Assembly: GCA_021292165.1 (NCBI GenBank)
Contig: CM037877.1
Location: 107,197,858-107,261,857 of the forward strand
DNA from: Shinisaurus crocodilurus
Lineage: Eukaryota > Chordata > Lepidosauria > Squamata > Shinisauridae
DNA: 64,000 nucleotides
Reading direction: 5' to 3'
Positions 43,985 to 55,469 of this stretch are shown here, one piece after another. The notes below the pieces were generated by a model that was not told the DNA's origin, did no database searches, and saw only the letters and a list, made by a program, of their open reading frames with translations. Within the stretch, counting starts at the first letter, position 1. Each line of letters begins with the position of its first letter. Position numbers and translations under genes: made by a program.

Positions 43985-44185
43985 TCTTTATTTCTTTATA
44001 ATTTATTCATGAGTCACCCAATAGCCAAAGCTATGAAGGCATGATACATAATAAAAATACATAAAATAATCTAAAAGCAGCAACAACAATAATTTAAAAT
44101 GATTTTTAAAATGAGATAAATGTAAAGCAGCTAAAACATGAAAAGGAGCCATTTTAAAATGCCCCTTAAACATACCGTTAAAAAT
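43985..44185 (-). mobile_element. CR1/L2-group LINE 3' UTR fragment (inverted)
   Basis: The string gtcacccaatagccaaagct followed by gatacataataaaaatac and AAA-rich runs is the reverse complement of the LINE tail at 21388 (agctttggctattggg). Confidence 0.65.
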
Positions 44186-44385
44186 TAAACAATGCATTTT
44201 GATCAGCTAATACATTTTGATCTGCTGCAAACACTAGAAACAGGATCTGTGCATCCAAAAATGTGTTCTTATTTTGCAGATCTTTCACTGTTGGACTTGT
44301 TCAGTTCGTCTCTGGTTATCTGTCATGTCCCATACTTTATGGATTCAATGTGGCATTGTTGGAACAACTAGAGATTTCCAGTTCT

Positions 44386-44399
44386 ATAGATAGATAGAT

Positions 44400-44438
<39 letters not shown>

Positions 44439-44507
44439 TCATAGAGTTGGAAGGGGCCTACAAGGCCATCGAGTCCAACCCCCTGCTCAATGCAGGAAAC
44501 TAGAGGA
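44386..44507 (-). mobile_element. CR1-type LINE 3' tail with (GATA)n expansion
   Basis: A (GATA)n tract (44386-44438) is followed by ttcatagagttggaaggggc, ctacaaggccatcgagtcca and caatgcaggaaactagagg. The tract sits at the terminal repeat end of the CR1 tail and probably grew from its ATTCTATGA-like units. Confidence 0.8.
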
Positions 44508-44740
44508 GGGGTCTGTGTCACACCGAACTGAGTTTCTGGCAACAAGAATATCTGAAAGACCACCTGCTCCTAAGATAGTGAACTTGCCCAGGTTTGCAGA
44601 TTTTCTGATGAGGGCCTGCTCTAAATGCCCTTGTCTTCAGGGGAGAAAAAGAAAGAACATTTGCTCACCTTCTCTGGAGCTGAGATGCAACCACATTACT
44701 AAGATGTGAGAAAGTTGATACATGATGACAGTTATTAATA

Positions 44741-44884
44741 GGGCTTCTTTTCTGGTGGAACTCACCGGAACTGAGTTCCAGCACCTTTTCTTCTATTAAT
44801 TACATTACAATTTAATCGCCATCTACTCCCGAGGAAATGTAATCCAAGAGTTCCGGTACCCTTTTCTCCAGAAAAAAAGCACTG
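44741..44884. mobile_element. Palindromic MITE (gcttttttctgg type)
   Basis: The left end gggcttcttttctggtgga pairs with the right end tctccagaaaaaaagcact, and the inner pair gaactgagttccagcacc / aagagttccggtaccc is similar. The superfamily was not fixed. Confidence 0.6.
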
Positions 44885-45139
44885 GTTATTAATATCACCA
44901 TAGCCAAAGGTAGATTTCTTTAATAAGGGCCTCACCACAGCCACCTTCAGAACTGTGGGGACCACCCCCTATCTACAGGAGGTATTGACTACCTCCAAGA
45001 ACCTATTTAAAATCCTTAACTTACTGCTTGAAGATTCACAGGATGCACGTGGTTAATCTCACTTTTCCAAGGGGTCTCTCTACATCCTCAGGACCAACAA
45101 TCCAAACATATCCACCTAGGGAACAGGGCCTCCTTTTGT

Positions 45140-45246
45140 CAGGGCTGGGCAACTTGTGGCTTGCAACTCCCATGAACCCTAGCCACCATAGCCAATGATG
45201 AGGGATGATAAGAGTTGTAGTCAAAACGTCTGGAGGGCCACACAAG
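45140..45246. mobile_element. Palindromic small hAT (gggcaacttgtgg type)
   Basis: The ends cagggctgggcaacttgtgg and ggccacacaag, and the core gcaactcccatgaaccctag / gagttgtagtcaaaacgtc, fit the family at 2288 and 60424. Confidence 0.6.
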
Positions 45247-45247
45247 T

Positions 45248-45492
45248 TCATTCATTCATTCATTTATTATATTTATACCCCGCCTTTTTTCCTGCAAGGA
45301 ACCCAAGGTGACTTACATAATCCTCCTCCTCCTCTCCATTTTATCCTCTCAACAGTCCTGTGAGGTAGGTTAGGCTGAGAGTCAGTGACTGGCCCAAAGT
45401 CATCCAGTGAGTTTCATGGCTGAGCGGGGACTAGAACCGGATCTCCCGACTCCCAGTCCAACACTCTCACCACTACGCCACACTGGCTCGCC
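45248..45492 (-). mobile_element. tRNA-derived SINE, Sauria type
   Basis: This copy is nearly identical in layout to 19101-19348: TCA/TTTA-rich tail at 45248-45272, body, then the head at 45488 (A box read on minus tggcgtagtgg; B box ggttctagtcc with a one-base loss next to it). It abuts a palindromic hAT on its left. Confidence 0.82.
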
Positions 45493-47220
45493 CATCCCTG
45501 TCATATATGAAATTCCCTCTGCAACACATTAATCTAGAGTTCATTTTACTATCATTCCCACAAGATGAGGGGAAAGTCCAATTGCATAAGCAGAAGTTTG
45601 CTCACAAGATGTTGGATTTCACCCATTGTATCCCACCCCCAGAGAGAAAGAATGGGAGAGAAAGAATAGCAATTTCAACAGAGTTTGTACAGAAGAATGT
45701 CCCAGTGGATTGGATCTTCAATCTTCAGGACATAATAAATACCCCCAGTATCATAAATACGTTAGATTATGGAATGATACAGAATGCATCAGAAAGATCC
45801 TTGCATCATGGATCACAATTGTTAAACCAAGGGGGAAACAAGGTAAAATGTGTCCAGTTTCAGGTTTCCATACAGACTCTGAAAAATCGGAATGCTCAGT
45901 GATTTCATCGGGAGTAACTTGCAGGATAATTGGACCCTGACTTGCTCTGAAAGGTTTGCCAAAGTTCATGATCCTGAGCTTAAATTCTAAGCCACTCTGA
46001 GACAAATTGTGGTTTTAGGTGAAATTAAGCCAAACTCAGTGGTTCAGACCCCAAAACAGACAAGCTGGGTTTTGCTTTGATTTCTCTTTCTTTCTTTCTT
46101 TCTTTCTTTTTCTTTTGCATTTAGAAAGTGGAACTGAAACCACATGAGTGGTTCATATGTAATCATAGTTTGAAATGAGATGCAGGAGAAAAAATGTTTT
46201 TAACCTTTAGTTTCCCTCTGTTAGGGATCTTGCTCATAGAGCCCCAGGACTGATGTCATCCCAACCACACTTATGCACTTATTAGTATAGCCTATATATT
46301 GCATTAGTGAAAAGTAAGATGAGAGAGAGAGAGAGAGAGAGAATCAGAGATGTGTATGGCAAACAAGCTACTGCTGTCTCTTTCCTATACACAATAATAA
46401 CTGAGGCCCACTTCTAACATAAACTGGTTTATGAATGTATCTGCACTACAAACATAATCTAATTTTAAACTACTTTAAAAGTAATTGGTTCCTACAAGGA
46501 ATCCAGGCAGTTGTTTATAGGATTGCTGAGAAGTCTGCCAGATCCATCACAGTACTTGAATTCCCCATATTCTTTATAGGGAGGGACAAGCAGTTCAGGC
46601 TGGACCTTGGGGTCAAAGTCCAGGGCCCCATAGGTCAGCCCCCCCCCCAAATGATCAACCAGAGAGTGACACATGATGAGGGCATCAGAGTAGCAGGCAC
46701 AATCTCCATTCCGGCTCTGCCCTGCAGCGATGATGGTGCTATGAATTAAGTGAGTTTAAAATGCAAAACTGCACGTGTTCAGAATACACGCCCCCCATCA
46801 GGATTGGCGAACAGTTTTGTTTTTGTCTTTGTTCTAGCATATCAGGAATGTAGAAACAGTTTCAAAGCACAGAATGATGGTTTTGGTGGTGGCAGGGTGA
46901 GAAATGTTAGTTGTGTGTTTCACAGCTGTGTAAAGGAGGTCCACATAAGACTGCTAAATCCAGAGTCTGAAATTACCGAGCTGCACCACTGGGGACAAGT
47001 TATAACAGGTAAACAAACTTCAGTTTGTCGTAAAGAAGACATGTTGCCACATTATTTCCCCCCTTTGTCCCATGTGATAATTTGAATCCTTGACATAGCA
47101 TGTACACAAGTGGGCAATTCCTAGATAACATGCTCTCCTTGATCACTATATGGATACATTTCACATTATCTCGGGGTGGGGGGGAGGAAGTTGCAGCCCT
47201 GGTGAAGCCAAGCTATAGGC
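45493..47220. other. Unassigned non-coding DNA
   Basis: Microsatellites (TTTC)n at about 46083-46109 and (GA)n at about 46321-46342 are present. Overlapping frames of 104-131 codons (45507-45940) were not recognised. Confidence 0.5.
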
Positions 47221-47533
47221 CAGGGGTGCAGAACCTCTTTCTGCCTGAGGGCCAAATTCTATTCTGAAGAAGCTTTCAGGGCCCACATTCCAGTAGTGGG
47301 TGGGGCCAAAGGCAAAATGGGTGGGGCCAAAGGCAAGGGCCAAAATATGAAAAATACCAGCCTGTTTTAGCTTAAAGCTCTTCCTGCTGGTAACCAGGCC
47401 TTAGGAGAGACCATTCAACCTTTTAGAATGGGGGAGGGTGAACTACCAAATGATTGGGTAGTTGGGAGAAAGGGAAGGGGGAATGGCCTTCTGAGGAACA
47501 CCAGGGGGCCAGGCCTGAGTTTCTACACCCCTG
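47221..47533. mobile_element. Family C hAT (CAGGGGTGCAGAACCTC), complete, 313 bp
   Basis: The terminal inverted repeat is CAGGGGTGCAGAACCTC against the reverse complement of GAGTTTCTACACCCCTG (15 of 17). The flanks ctataggc and ctgtagag match at only 5 of 8 positions. The interior has gggtggggccaaaggc and agcttaaagctcttcctgc, shared with 50290-51511 and 55114-55461. Confidence 0.75.
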
Positions 47534-48533
47534 CTGTAGAGGTTCTAAGCAGAGAGGTGATAGCAGAGTATGTGGACTTTCAGTTGTGTGGTGAGGGTTT
47601 GGTGTGTGTTTTTGGTTTTTGCAAAGACTCCCTTTCGAATGCGGAGTGTTCCACTGCATTGTGAAAATACTTAGAGTCCCACCACCAAGGTTTGCCGCCA
47701 CCCCACCCCTTGTGTGTTCAAAGTGAGCATGATATCAGGCCAGAGGGGTATGGCCCCAGGCTGCACACCCTGTCATCTGTGTTATGGTCTGCTAGTGTGA
47801 AGTTTCTATACTGGTGGTAGTGTGCTGTGGCTGGAAGCTGGTTCACATCACATCCTGAACTCCATCATTCCAGGGTGGGCCTGACAGGTCATGGTGGGGG
47901 CTTTACCTCAGAAATTGATTGTTGGGCTGCCCCTGAACTCAGTAGGGGGAATTTAGTCATGCCAGCCCTCAGCCAGGTATAATTTTAAGTTCAAAGTGGG
48001 GATACCCTTGGAATGAAGGGAGTTTAGTTGCCATGGAAATGACTTCCATCCATGCCTTACCCATGCCACACCCTCTTTCCGGCCCCTCTGCTGGCTAGTC
48101 TACTGAGATGAAGTAGATCTGGATCCATTGGCAGAGCTTGTTGGATTATACTTTCCATCACGTGCCGAGCCTTTTTCCTCATCATCATAACGCCCCCCAG
48201 ACAGCAGATCTGTGGATTGGTGTTAGTCCTTATCCACAGCTGAAACCAGCCCTAAGTATGTGTGAGTACATTATTCTGCTCTTCTGCTCACTTACGTACA
48301 TGAATCTTCCTTCTCTTCCTCTATCATTTCCTCCTCTATCAGAATGCAGATTGTAAGTACCTCTAGGCAGGAACCCACCTTTGGCTTATGGTGTTCCATA
48401 AAGAGCTATGCTTGATGGTGGTGGTGGTGGTGGTGGTGGTGATGTAGTAGTACAGAGACATCAACATGGTGATTTTCTCTTGTGGTGCGGTGTTCAGGGG
48501 TTGGTTCTGTATGTATACTACTTGATCACTGTA
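47534..48533. other. Unassigned non-coding DNA with (TGG)n
   Basis: A repeat fragment lies at 48340-48414 (cagattgtaagtacctctag, gttccataaagagctatg). It runs into a (TGG)n microsatellite at 48415-48443, probably its 3' tail. Nothing else was recognised. Confidence 0.5.
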
Positions 48534-48541
48534 CTTTTGAT

Positions 48542-48656
48542 CAGTGTTCTCCAACCTTGGGTCCCCAGATGTTTTTGGCCTACAACTCCCAGCATCAAAA
48601 GCATGCTGGAAGTTGTAGGCCAAAAACATCTGGGGACCCAAGGTTGGAGAACACTG
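48542..48656. mobile_element. Palindromic small hAT, 115 bp, 54-bp arms
   Basis: The ends are CAGTGTTCTCC and GGAGAACACTG. The perfect 8-bp duplication cttttgat lies at 48534-48541 and 48657-48664. The arms match at 53 of 54 positions around a 7-bp centre. It shows that the 33580 palindrome family is mobile and of hAT type. Confidence 0.9.
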
Positions 48657-48664
48657 CTTTTGAT

Positions 48665-50284
48665 GACTGGTGACTGAATGTGTGAGCCACTGAAGAGCAT
48701 TGTGTCTGAGATGGTGGGAGATTGTAGGAAAGTGCTATCTGTGGCAACCTGTGGCATTCGCTCTGTGAGGTCCCATTCACACATGCAAGTCATCACAATG
48801 CTGCAGCCATCAAGTCGTGGACATGTCTCATTAGATTGGAAACTATGTATATAACTGATGGGAATGTTGAAAGCCAAACAGCTGTGGAGCCAGAGACTAG
48901 ATCTTCCATTTCTAGAATACGAATAAAAGCTTCCCTTATAACACTGTTGTAATAAAGCAAGAGAATAAGCACAGATGGTCAGAGTTGATGATGACCTTCA
49001 GCTTCTCCCCAGGGGAGTGAGGCATCAATGTAAACAACAACATAAATGAGTTGAACGGCTATATGTGCAACCAATGAGAGGAAGGTGCATGAAATATCAG
49101 GACTGCTTTCTTGGGGGGGGAGGTTGAACTTTCTCCCAAAATTATGGACACTCCACATATGTGTACACACACAGAGAGTTATTATTGCAAAAGGATTTAA
49201 ATTCTTATTATTGCACAAAGAATGTCCACCAAGAATACAGTCTTGGCTAGGATCATATGTAGATACAACTGACATTTAAAATCTTCATCTGCTGGCTGAA
49301 AATTTCTTAGCAGGAATGAAGTGTGTGGACGGGTGGCGAATATACAATTTATTTATTAACAGTCAGTGCATCGGGGTCAAAAGGGAAAACTGGTCACTTC
49401 AGAATGATCCCTCCTCCAATCTTTTAATGCATCGATGCAGATATTTCTGTTTCTACTTTTAAAGGAACAGAATCAGAATACAAAAGAATAAAGCATTTCT
49501 GGGGGGGGGGGGAAGCTCTTTTTAATTAACAAAAGAAGACATTATAGCAGTTTTCTCTTACTTTAAAGTGCTTGACTAGTTTAAGTCATTGCTCAGCAAC
49601 TCTGATTCTGCTTTAGTTATGGCCAGAATGAACTAATTTAAGGTACAGTTCGCATCTACGGTCAGCCTCCCATTTTGCTTGATGGACTGTGCTGCATTTA
49701 AGATCCATGTCTGCCTAATGTTAGAAAGCTGACACAAAGACGAACTGAGAACAAGCAGTGCTGACATTAAATACTCCCTCAGTACATATCACCCTTACAG
49801 AGAGCGATACATAATTTACGGCAGGAGAAGAGCCTCATACTAAGTAATTGTGCAAGTCCAGAAGTAGGACTCTGGGCCAAAATAGATTAGATGACCTGGA
49901 GATCCTTGATCAGATCTCCCGCCTCTTTAAATTTTGACCAAAAAAGCAGCCAGGGGAAATGCGTTTTGGGATGGGTGAGGCCCATTCTCCCAATGCTGTT
50001 TTCCTGATGAAGCCAAAAACAGAAGAGATAAAAATTTTCAGGTGCCTGAGAAGAATATTTATTTTGCCCAACATGTTTTGGAAACCATCTTATTCTTTTG
50101 TCAGGGGTCACTTGTTTTTTTTTCTGGACGTATTGAGAAAAGAGTCCTTCCAGTACCTCTTCTGCATTAAAATGCTGTGATAGCATTTTCATGATACACA
50201 AGTTTCTTCTTCCCCTCTCATTGTTTTCCTGATGAAGCCACCATCCAGCTCTTTGCCCCATAAGGGGAAAATTGTGCGTTCATA
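48665..50284. other. Unassigned non-coding DNA
   Basis: A G-run lies at 49501-49512. An 18-bp direct repeat, gttttcctgatgaagcca, occurs at about 49996 and 50222. The minus-strand frame of 124 codons (49887-50261) was not recognised. Confidence 0.45.
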
Positions 50285-50320
50285 TAAGTTGATCCTCTTT
50301 CAGCCCAAGAGCCAAATTCC

Positions 50321-50322
50321 TT

Positions 50323-50354
<32 letters not shown>

Positions 50355-51172
50355 CTTTTCAAACAAAATATAACAAATATAAACAAAATATAACAAAATA
50401 CAAGAATAACACAAAAATATAACAGGAACAACATACAATAAATCATAATGTGCACCCCCCCACACCCTCCAAGGGACCAATCAATATACTTCCATCCCCT
50501 TAATCAAATGAATTCCAAGTTCCAAAAATATAACATATCCTGACAAGGCATGCTCCCCTTCCCCTTTATTAATACATAATCTAGTAATTGATTCCATATA
50601 TCCATAACATTATTCTTCTTTAGCAATCCTTTGTTGCATTTGATACTACAAGTTAGTTTATCGTTTAGGGCTACGGTATATCCCAAACTTCCTTATACCA
50701 GTCAGTTATTGGAAAACATGTTGTACTTTCCATTTCCTCGCTATCATTAGCCTAGCCACAGTTAACAAGTTTACAATTAATTCCTTCATATTTTGGTCAC
50801 AAATAAGTTTCTCCGTTATTGATAACAATGCTAATTTTGGACAGACCTCTAAATTAATACCAATAATTTTTGATATTTCTGTAAAAACCTCTCGCCAAAA
50901 AACCATTACATTTTTACAACTCCACCACGTATGAGCATATGTCCCTTTTTCCTGACATCCTCTCCAACAAAATGCAGAACATTTATTATCTATTCTATTT
51001 AATCTTACTGGAGTTAAATACCATCTCCAAATTAGTTTATAAAAATTCTCCTTTATCCTAGTTGACATCACCTTCACAATCCGTCTATCCCATATATTGT
51101 TCCACCCCACCTTCGAGGTCACCTCTTCAAATTCATTATCCCATACTGCCTTTAGCAGGTCCTCTTGTTCTT
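50321..51172 (-). mobile_element. L1-type LINE, 3' end, 852 bp, 5'-truncated
   Basis: It is flanked by a perfect 16-bp target duplication, ccaagagccaaattcc (50305-50320 and 51173-51188). On the minus strand it encodes the last part of L1 ORF2 and then an A-rich 3' UTR that ends in TA repeats (50325-50354). The length of the duplication and the tail fit L1-type retrotransposition. Confidence 0.85.
50706..51172 (-). pseudogene. L1 ORF2 C-terminal fragment
   Basis: The open frame extends to 51266, but its first about 31 residues are read from the host hAT, so the real L1 part starts near residue 32. It has the L1 ORF2 C-terminal pattern: FYKLIWRWYLTPVRLNRI (about residues 75-92), then a Cys/His cluster C100-x3-C104, H112-x4-C117 within the context CWRGCQEKGTYAHTWWSC. 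The reverse transcriptase and endonuclease domains are absent. It is non-functional. Confidence 0.82.
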
Positions 51173-51712
51173 CCAAGAGCCAAATTCCATCTTGGAGAAG
51201 CTCTCGGGGGCTGCATTCCAGTGGTGGGTGAAGGCAAAAGGGGCAGGCCAAAAGGAGTGGGGCCAAAATACCAAAGGTTCCAGCATCTTTTAGCTTAAAG
51301 CTCTTCCTGCCTAGAACTAAGCCTTAAGAGAGGCATTTCAACCTTTTAGAATTGGGGGGAGGGAGGCAAGGAAACCATGCAAAAGCTGGGAAACCACCCA
51401 ATCATCAGTGGCTGGGGGGAAGGGGGCGGGGCCAGGGGAAAGCTATGGAGGCATAGAGGGAGCCCCAGGAGGGCTGCATATGGCCCCTGGGCAAGAGGTT
51501 TTGCACTCCTGATATATGTTTTCCCTAACAGGGCAAATAGCAATTCTGAAGGGATGATTTTTGTGGGGGGGGGGCACTATTGTCCAAATCTGACTCAAAG
51601 CTGTTATCACAGATCTCCACCATCTTGTTTAGTTTGGCCCAGCAGATCAGATTCTTGGGGTGGGGGGAAGATGTGCTTACATAGTTAAGTATCCATGTTA
51701 ACTGATCCAGAT

Positions 51713-52047
51713 AAGGGATGTGCCATGAACGCTGGGCAATCTGGCTTGTTTGAGCTCCATGGATTTTCTGCCCATTTCTGATATGATGATCAGAAGTGGG
51801 CTGAGTCAGGAGGGTCTCTAAGATGGGCCACAATTTGCACAATTTGTGCAAATTTTCTTAGCTGTTTTTTTTTTTTTTTTTTTTTTTAATGTGCAGATCG
51901 TGGCCCATCTTAGAAACGGATTTGCACCACAGCAAGTTCGCACCAGCACAGGGCTGGGAAACCAGAATCGGGGGGGTGGGTGGGTGAAATCATGAAAATT
52001 CATTAGATTTTCACACACACACCCATTGGATTCCTCACACATCTCTA
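51713..52047. mobile_element. hAT-like element with AAGGGATGTG/CACATCTCTA ends, 335 bp
   Basis: The perfect 8-bp duplication atccagat lies at 51705-51712 and 52048-52055. The interior includes an inverted pair gatgggccacaattt / tcgtggcccatctta around a 23-base T-run (51867-51889). It shows that TAGGGATG-ended repeats make 8-bp duplications. Confidence 0.82.
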
Positions 52048-52055
52048 ATCCAGAT

Positions 52056-52766
52056 TCACCATAGTAGTAACACACACACACACACACACCCATGGGGGTA
52101 TGGGAGTTTCCCAAGTGATTCTCCCTTGTGAATACTGGATTTTGACACTTCTGCTTCTGCAATATGGGAACCAGCCATGGAAAATCAGCAACCGTATGTA
52201 TTTGCCTGCATTGTTCTCCCAATCACAAGTGTAAAGCAAAATGGCCACTCCACAGGCAAAGTCTGCCCTTGAGAGGTCCTCTGTGTTGTGGCCTTTAATG
52301 TGTTCATCGGCCTGGTATGCAGTTGTGTTGAGCACTATTCCTTTTGGCAAGCAGCCTAATAACATATCTGAAATTCAGCTGAAAGACTAATGCGGATATT
52401 ATGTAACAGAGAGAGTCACTGACACAACTCTCCAAAAGTCCATTCTTTCTCTCTCCCCTTCCTTGTAGATTTCAACAATATAGCAAATTGTCATCTGTTG
52501 AAGTGAAAACATGGGAAGAACTGAACCAGAATGTATATTTGTAGAAGTGCACACCGTGCTGAGCCACTGTAGTTTAATGTCTAAACCAGCCTTTGCCAAC
52601 ACTATTATGCAATGTTTGTGCCATAGGATGCTTTGCTGCAGTTTATCAGAAAACAGATCAAGGCTGACAAGATTAATCAAATCAAAAAGAAGTTGTCAAT
52701 TGGCCTTAGTGTGAAATTCAAGACAGAAGTTGTCAACATGTTTACTTTTTAGGGAAATGCTGATAT
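52056..52766. other. Unassigned non-coding DNA with (CA)n
   Basis: A (CA)n microsatellite lies at 52070-52089. Nothing else was recognised. Confidence 0.5.
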
Positions 52767-52864
52767 AGGGCAATATCCAATGGGGCCACTGTGTTTATGA
52801 AACTGACAATTATGCTAGCACTACAATAATTGCGTAAGTGCAGTGGTGCCACTGGATACTGTCC
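52767..52864. mobile_element. Palindromic MITE (gggcaatatcca/ggatactgtcc)
   Basis: The ends gggcaatatccaatggggcc, actgtg and cagtggtgccactggatact, gtcc are imperfect inverted repeats around an AT-rich centre with aattatgctagcac. Confidence 0.6.
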
Positions 52865-52969
52865 ATAGCCATTGCTATGGACGAGAGCTGAAATGATTTA
52901 CGTTTCTTATAATTTTTTCTCTGCAAAGTTTGCTGCTGAATTATTCTCCAGATATTCCTTACTAGGGCT

Positions 52970-53260
52970 TGAATATTTACTAAATATTCAATCTTTGTAG
53001 CTGACATTCAATTATATTATATTTATATTTGATTTCGATATTTGACTTTGATGTTTGATAGTTTGCATTCAATGGAATTTAGTATTCATAGTTGAAATAC
53101 AGTGGGATTTAGCAGCTGACGACAACATTCAATAGGTGACCTGAAATGCTATTTTTGAATCTGACAGTAAATAACACGAACTTGTATGTAGTATTTGACA
53201 ATTGTCGTATCTGACATTTACCAAAATCAAAACAATGAAATAGCTGTTTAAAAGTCTAAA
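52970..53260. mobile_element. AT-rich element, left part (split)
   Basis: The words gaatatttactaaatattca, gatatttgactttgatg and caattgtcgtatctgacatt are echoed at 53813-53910 (tttgagtgtcaaaatt, gttttgaatacttgc) in inverted sense. The hairpin-rich MITE at 53261 has inserted between the halves. Confidence 0.45.
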
Positions 53261-53812
53261 GGTGCAATCCTATGACTGCTAGATACTGTCTAGAATTCAG
53301 TGTTCTCCAACCTTGGGCCCCTAGATGTTTTTGACCTACAACTCCCAGCATGCCCCAGCCAGCATAGCTGGCTGGGGCATGCTGGCAGTTGTAGGCCAAA
53401 AACATCTGGGGACCCAAGATTGGAGAACACTGGTCTAGATGGCCATAGGATAGGTCAGAGTCCCTGCTCTGACCTCGGAAATGTGTTCCGAGGTCAGAGC
53501 TGGGACTTCAACTACGGAGCACCCTCCTGCCACCCTTGGAGCTGGCACGGTTCTTTCTGCGCCGGCTGCAGCTCTGAAGGCACAAGTGCAACTGTGTTCC
53601 TGAGGGCAGGAAGGGGAGGAGTGAGGCTCTGCTGGGATACAATGTATCCCAGCGGGGCCTTAGCCCCCCCCTTCACAAGCAGGGGGAAAAGACAAAGACA
53701 GCCAAAATTGGCCGTATATGCCTTTTGCGGGGCGAGGGAAGCACGGAGGCAATCCTTGATTGGATACCCAATCAGATACAGGCAGCCACATTGGATGGCG
53801 CCACCCAGGATT
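53261..53812. mobile_element. Hairpin-rich MITE with GGTGCAATCCTATG end, hosting a hAT
   Basis: The left end ggtgcaatcctatgactgct matches 21181 and 21498. Strong local hairpins are agtccctgctctgacctcgg with ccgaggtcagagctgggact (53460-53509), gctgggataca/tgtatcccagc (53628-53651) and ttgattgg/ccaatcaa-like (53756-53773). The right limit is approximate. The 185-codon frame across it has no recognised domain. Confidence 0.55.
53298..53432. mobile_element. Palindromic small hAT, 135 bp, nested
   Basis: It has the same length and plan as 33580-33714 (66-bp arms, 3-bp centre), but with about five arm mismatches. The flanks gtctagaatt and gtctagat share tctaga, suggesting an altered duplication. 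It is inserted in the element at 53261. Confidence 0.8.
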
Positions 53813-53920
53813 CTCATTTTGAAATTTAAAAAAATCATATTCAAATTGCAAAGTTGAATGTCAAATTTGAGTGTCAAAATTAGGAATTTTATCTGTTTTG
53901 AATACTTGCAAACATTGGTT

Positions 53921-55105
53921 CCAATAGTAACATGTAACGTTCTTGCATAACATACAAATAAAACAGTTTTATTTCAACCATTCAAGAGGGAGACAGAGAA
54001 AGTTCTTCCCAGAAGATTGCGACTGCAGTCTATCAGCTGAGTTTCAAAAGCACAGCTGTTTTTGACTGTGGAATGGTTTTCACCAATGGTTCTTTTCCTT
54101 CCATAATTAGTGATGTATCCCAGCTGCACATGTGGCTTTCTGGATATTAGCCAGGCGTTTCCTTCTTCATCTGAAGATATGTCTTATAGAAAATATTTGA
54201 TTAGATCTCTTGGCAGATCAGAGTCTATGTCCGTTACATATGTACTCTTATGTAAACTAAAAGAAAACCAGGCAACAAAAGGCCTATGAACAACTATGAA
54301 GAGTTTGATGTCTGCCACCATTACATTGATTTATAAAAACAGCTATGCATCTGCTGGTTTTTATATTAATAAAGAACAACCCCATAATTGAACAAGAGCC
54401 ATTACATTTAATTTCCCAAAGGAAATCTGCCACACCGTTATGTAGGTTCCAAGCCTAGATGTATGGGGAAACGTTCAGGAAATTAAAAAATATAATGTGA
54501 AATTGCTGGAAAAATAGGAAATTATTAGAAGGAATTATTAGAAGCAAGCAGGGAGAGATAATCCATTGAGCTATTATTGAATAGGAGGAAGAGAAATTCT
54601 GGATAGGGAGAAGTGTTTATTGTTGTTGTTGTTGTTATTTTAGTCCAATGTCTATATAAAATTCATTCTTTATTTACAGTGAACAAAATCATGAACATAA
54701 AAAGAAAAAAAATCAATTTTCAGATGAGAACATATGAGCTTCAAAACCAACTGAACATAGCCATTTACCCCAAACCAGCTAAGAGCCAGATATGTGGAGG
54801 AGTAGGTTTTTGCATGTGTACCCATAACTGGATGAGGAACGATGGACATGAGCAGGCATATGGTTTCTCTCCTCACCACCCACAACCCCCCAATTCAGTT
54901 GCAAAAATATCTATGTGATACACTATATTCAAAGGCAATATCTGTGCCTGGCCCTATAATCTCTTTATGGGAAAAGAGGTGCTGGATATAGGCTTTCCTG
55001 CAGCATTTCCCTCCCTGCTGAACAGCTATTGGCAGTGTGATGGGCGGCTTTTTGAAGAGGCTGCAACCTACATACAGGCTCAATTGAATCAGGACAGTTG
55101 TCTTT
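53921..55105. other. Unassigned non-coding DNA
   Basis: A short (GTT)n lies at 54619-54636. Nothing else was recognised. Confidence 0.5.
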
Positions 55106-55113
55106 CTTGATAG

Positions 55114-55461
55114 CAGTTGTGAGGAACCTCTGGCCCAAGGGACAAATCCGGCCCTCCAATGTTTTCCAGATGGCCACGCCCCCTTTTCCTCATCACACAT
55201 CCTTCCCCAACCATTCTCTGATCATTTGGTGGCTTTCCAATTTTTGCACATCCCTCCCCCTTCTAAAAGGTTTAAATGCCTCCCCTTAAGTCTTAGGTAC
55301 TGGCGGTAAAAGATTTAAGCTTAAATATGCTGGTATTTTGGCACCATCCCTTTTGCCCTTCCCCTTTTGTCTTTTGCCCTGCCCACCATTGGGATGCAGC
55401 CGCTGAGAGCATCTCTGAAACTGAATTGGGCCCTCGAGCTGAACGAGTTTCCTCATCCTTG
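55114..55461. mobile_element. Family C hAT, complete, 348 bp
   Basis: The flanks cttgatag (55106-55113) and ctttatag (55462-55469) agree at 7 of 8 positions. The left end is cagttgtgaggaacctctgg and the right end gagtttcctcatccttg. The interior cattctctgatcatttggtg and cccttctaaaaggtttaaat match 8612-8926. Confidence 0.75.
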
Positions 55462-55469
55462 CTTTATAG

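Larger units (their letters stand above)
50285..51511. mobile_element. Family C hAT, split by an L1 insertion
   Basis: The left piece (about 50285-50320, tcctctttcagcccaagagc) and right piece (51173-51511, ending aagaggttttgcactcctg) join to give a family C copy like 47221. The left terminus is degraded and no hAT duplication was confirmed. Confidence 0.68.

Noticed and set aside
44386..44438. (GATA)n and the other microsatellites as a possible CRISPR-like array
   Set aside because: They are uninterrupted short tandem units with no spacers, typical of vertebrate microsatellites.
49996..50240. 18-bp direct repeat gttttcctgatgaagcca about 226 bp apart as target duplications of an insertion
   Set aside because: The sequence between does not have terminal repeats or a poly-A tail, and the repeats are probably two copies of a motif within one degraded repeat.
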